From: Planctomycetota bacterium
Lineage (GTDB): Bacteria > Planctomycetota > B15-G4 > SIAN01
Length of the DNA: 64,000 bases
Direction: 5' to 3'
Assembly (NCBI GenBank): GCA_028289345.1
Contig: JANQQL010000033.1
Location: forward strand, 434,001-498,000
Part shown: piece after piece, positions 63,503 through 64,000 of the stretch
How positions within the stretch are numbered: the first letter of the stretch is position 1
Layout: every line of letters starts with the position of its first letter
Program-made: the position numbers and the translations under genes
The notes under the pieces: model-generated
Database searches by the model: none
Told to the model about the DNA's origin: nothing
What the model saw: only the letters and a program-made list of their open reading frames with translations

Positions 63503-64000
63503 TCAATGGGGAGGCGCAGACACTGCCCAGCTCGAAGACGTCTGCTTGGGAAGCGAGTCAGGCTCGCCGCTGCCTCCCGCGTAACCGAGGCCTTGCAAGC
63601 GCTCACGCTCCGCCTCACTCAGTGCTGGCACCTCGTCCGATCGCGGAGGCGACCGCAGCCCCCGAACCATGGCGCGGAGACGACGGCCCATGGCTTCGCC
63701 CTGCTCCGGAAGTTCGTCAATCAGGTTGCGTTGTTCCTGGGGGTCTTTGTTCCAGTCGTAGAGCTCGTGACGACCATCCTCGCCTTCGATGAAGGCAAGA
63801 CTTCCCTCCTGCAAGACTCGCAGTCGCCTTGACCACGGCGAAGCGTCGAAATCCGGAGACTGGCGGCCCACCAACTCCAACGCGTGTTGGTCCCAAGCCG
63901 GATACTCGGCGAGGCGAGGGCGATCCTGCCGTGGCGCCATCAGATCATCACCCTCGATTCGATCCGTCAACCCCGCGAGGCGTGGAAGAGTTCCTCGGAG
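63503..64000 (-). CDS. Sulfatase-family protein, C-terminal fragment
   Basis: The open frame runs off the right edge of the window, so only the last 165 residues are present. The segment RHELYDWNKDPQEQRNLIDE is the characteristic end of alkaline-phosphatase-superfamily sulfatases, where the beta-sheet domain finishes the fold, preceded by VLQEGSLAFIEGED. The catalytic CxPxR motif would lie outside the window. Planctomycetes often hold many sulfatases, which fits the lineage guess. A short serine-rich tail follows the conserved end. Confidence 0.75.
   Translation of the reverse strand, partial: LRGTLPRLAGLTDRIEGDDLMAPRQDRPRLAEYPAWDQHALELVGRQSPDFDASPWSRRLRVLQEGSLAFIEGEDGRHELYDWNKDPQEQRNLIDELPEQGEAMGRRLRAMVRGLRSPPRSDEVPALSEAERERLQGLGYAGGSGEPDSLPKQTSSSWAVSAPPH

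Overview
The window is GC-rich, gene-dense bacterial chromosome from a Gram-negative organism: it carries lpxA (lipid A synthesis), several lipoprotein signal peptides, an outer-membrane beta-barrel and many secreted proteins. I favour Planctomycetota, or a neighbouring deep Gram-negative phylum, with moderate confidence. The reasons are secreted proteases sharing a glycine-rich C-terminal domain of a type I associate with planctomycetes, a PQQ-type propeller carrying EF-hands, a fused MFS/spermidine-synthase/TPR protein, a partial sulfatase and many one-gene or two-gene operons. No 16S rRNA gene is present to settle it, and no CRISPR array, insertion sequence or prophage was seen.

Layout. 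1-7.4 kb holds housekeeping genes: the end of gap, then pgk, a DNA glycosylase (mpg), an HSP90-family chaperone overlapping a helical-repeat protein, rpe, accD and tRNA-Asn(GTT). 7.6-11.7 kb holds an S9 peptidase, a DUF3299 protein and a HEAT-repeat protein. 11.8-15.1 kb is a metal-homeostasis group: two COG0523/CobW GTPases around a DUF1826 gene. 15.3-19.0 kb holds a secreted prenyltransferase-fold protein, a VOC protein and pyrC. 19.2-22.4 kb is a translationally coupled radical SAM/SPASM and capsule-type glycosyltransferase pair. 23.4-27.6 kb holds a cold-shock gene, the MFS/spermidine-synthase fusion and lpxA.

27.6-33.4 kb is an aerobic benzoyl-CoA (box) module: boxR divergent from boxC-boxB, followed by a thioredoxin-fold [2Fe-2S] ferredoxin and a NuoF-like flavoprotein. 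The last two could serve as the electron donor for BoxB in place of BoxA, which is absent here. 33.4-40.1 kb holds an aromatic-amino-acid-type decarboxylase divergent from a MocR regulator, a short flagellin, a polysaccharide deacetylase lipoprotein and a matrixin-like protease.

40.3-50.1 kb is the most striking region. Six genes, bounded by two strong hairpins, encode a membrane-anchored FAD/Fe-S oxidoreductase, a predicted di-heme cytochrome b, three multiheme c-type cytochromes (20, 10 and 11 CxxCH motifs; two are lipoproteins) and an outer-membrane beta-barrel. Together they look like a complete route from cytoplasmic reductant to the cell surface, that is, a porin-cytochrome conduit for extracellular electron transfer or metal oxidation. 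This is inference from gene content.

50.2-64 kb holds a secreted protein of unknown function, a small holin-like membrane protein, a small DNA-binding-size protein, the EF-hand propeller, an LpoB/COG3014 lipoprotein set, an ECF sigma factor with its likely anti-sigma factor, an RRM protein, an S8 and an S1 protease sharing a C-terminal domain, and the end of a sulfatase.
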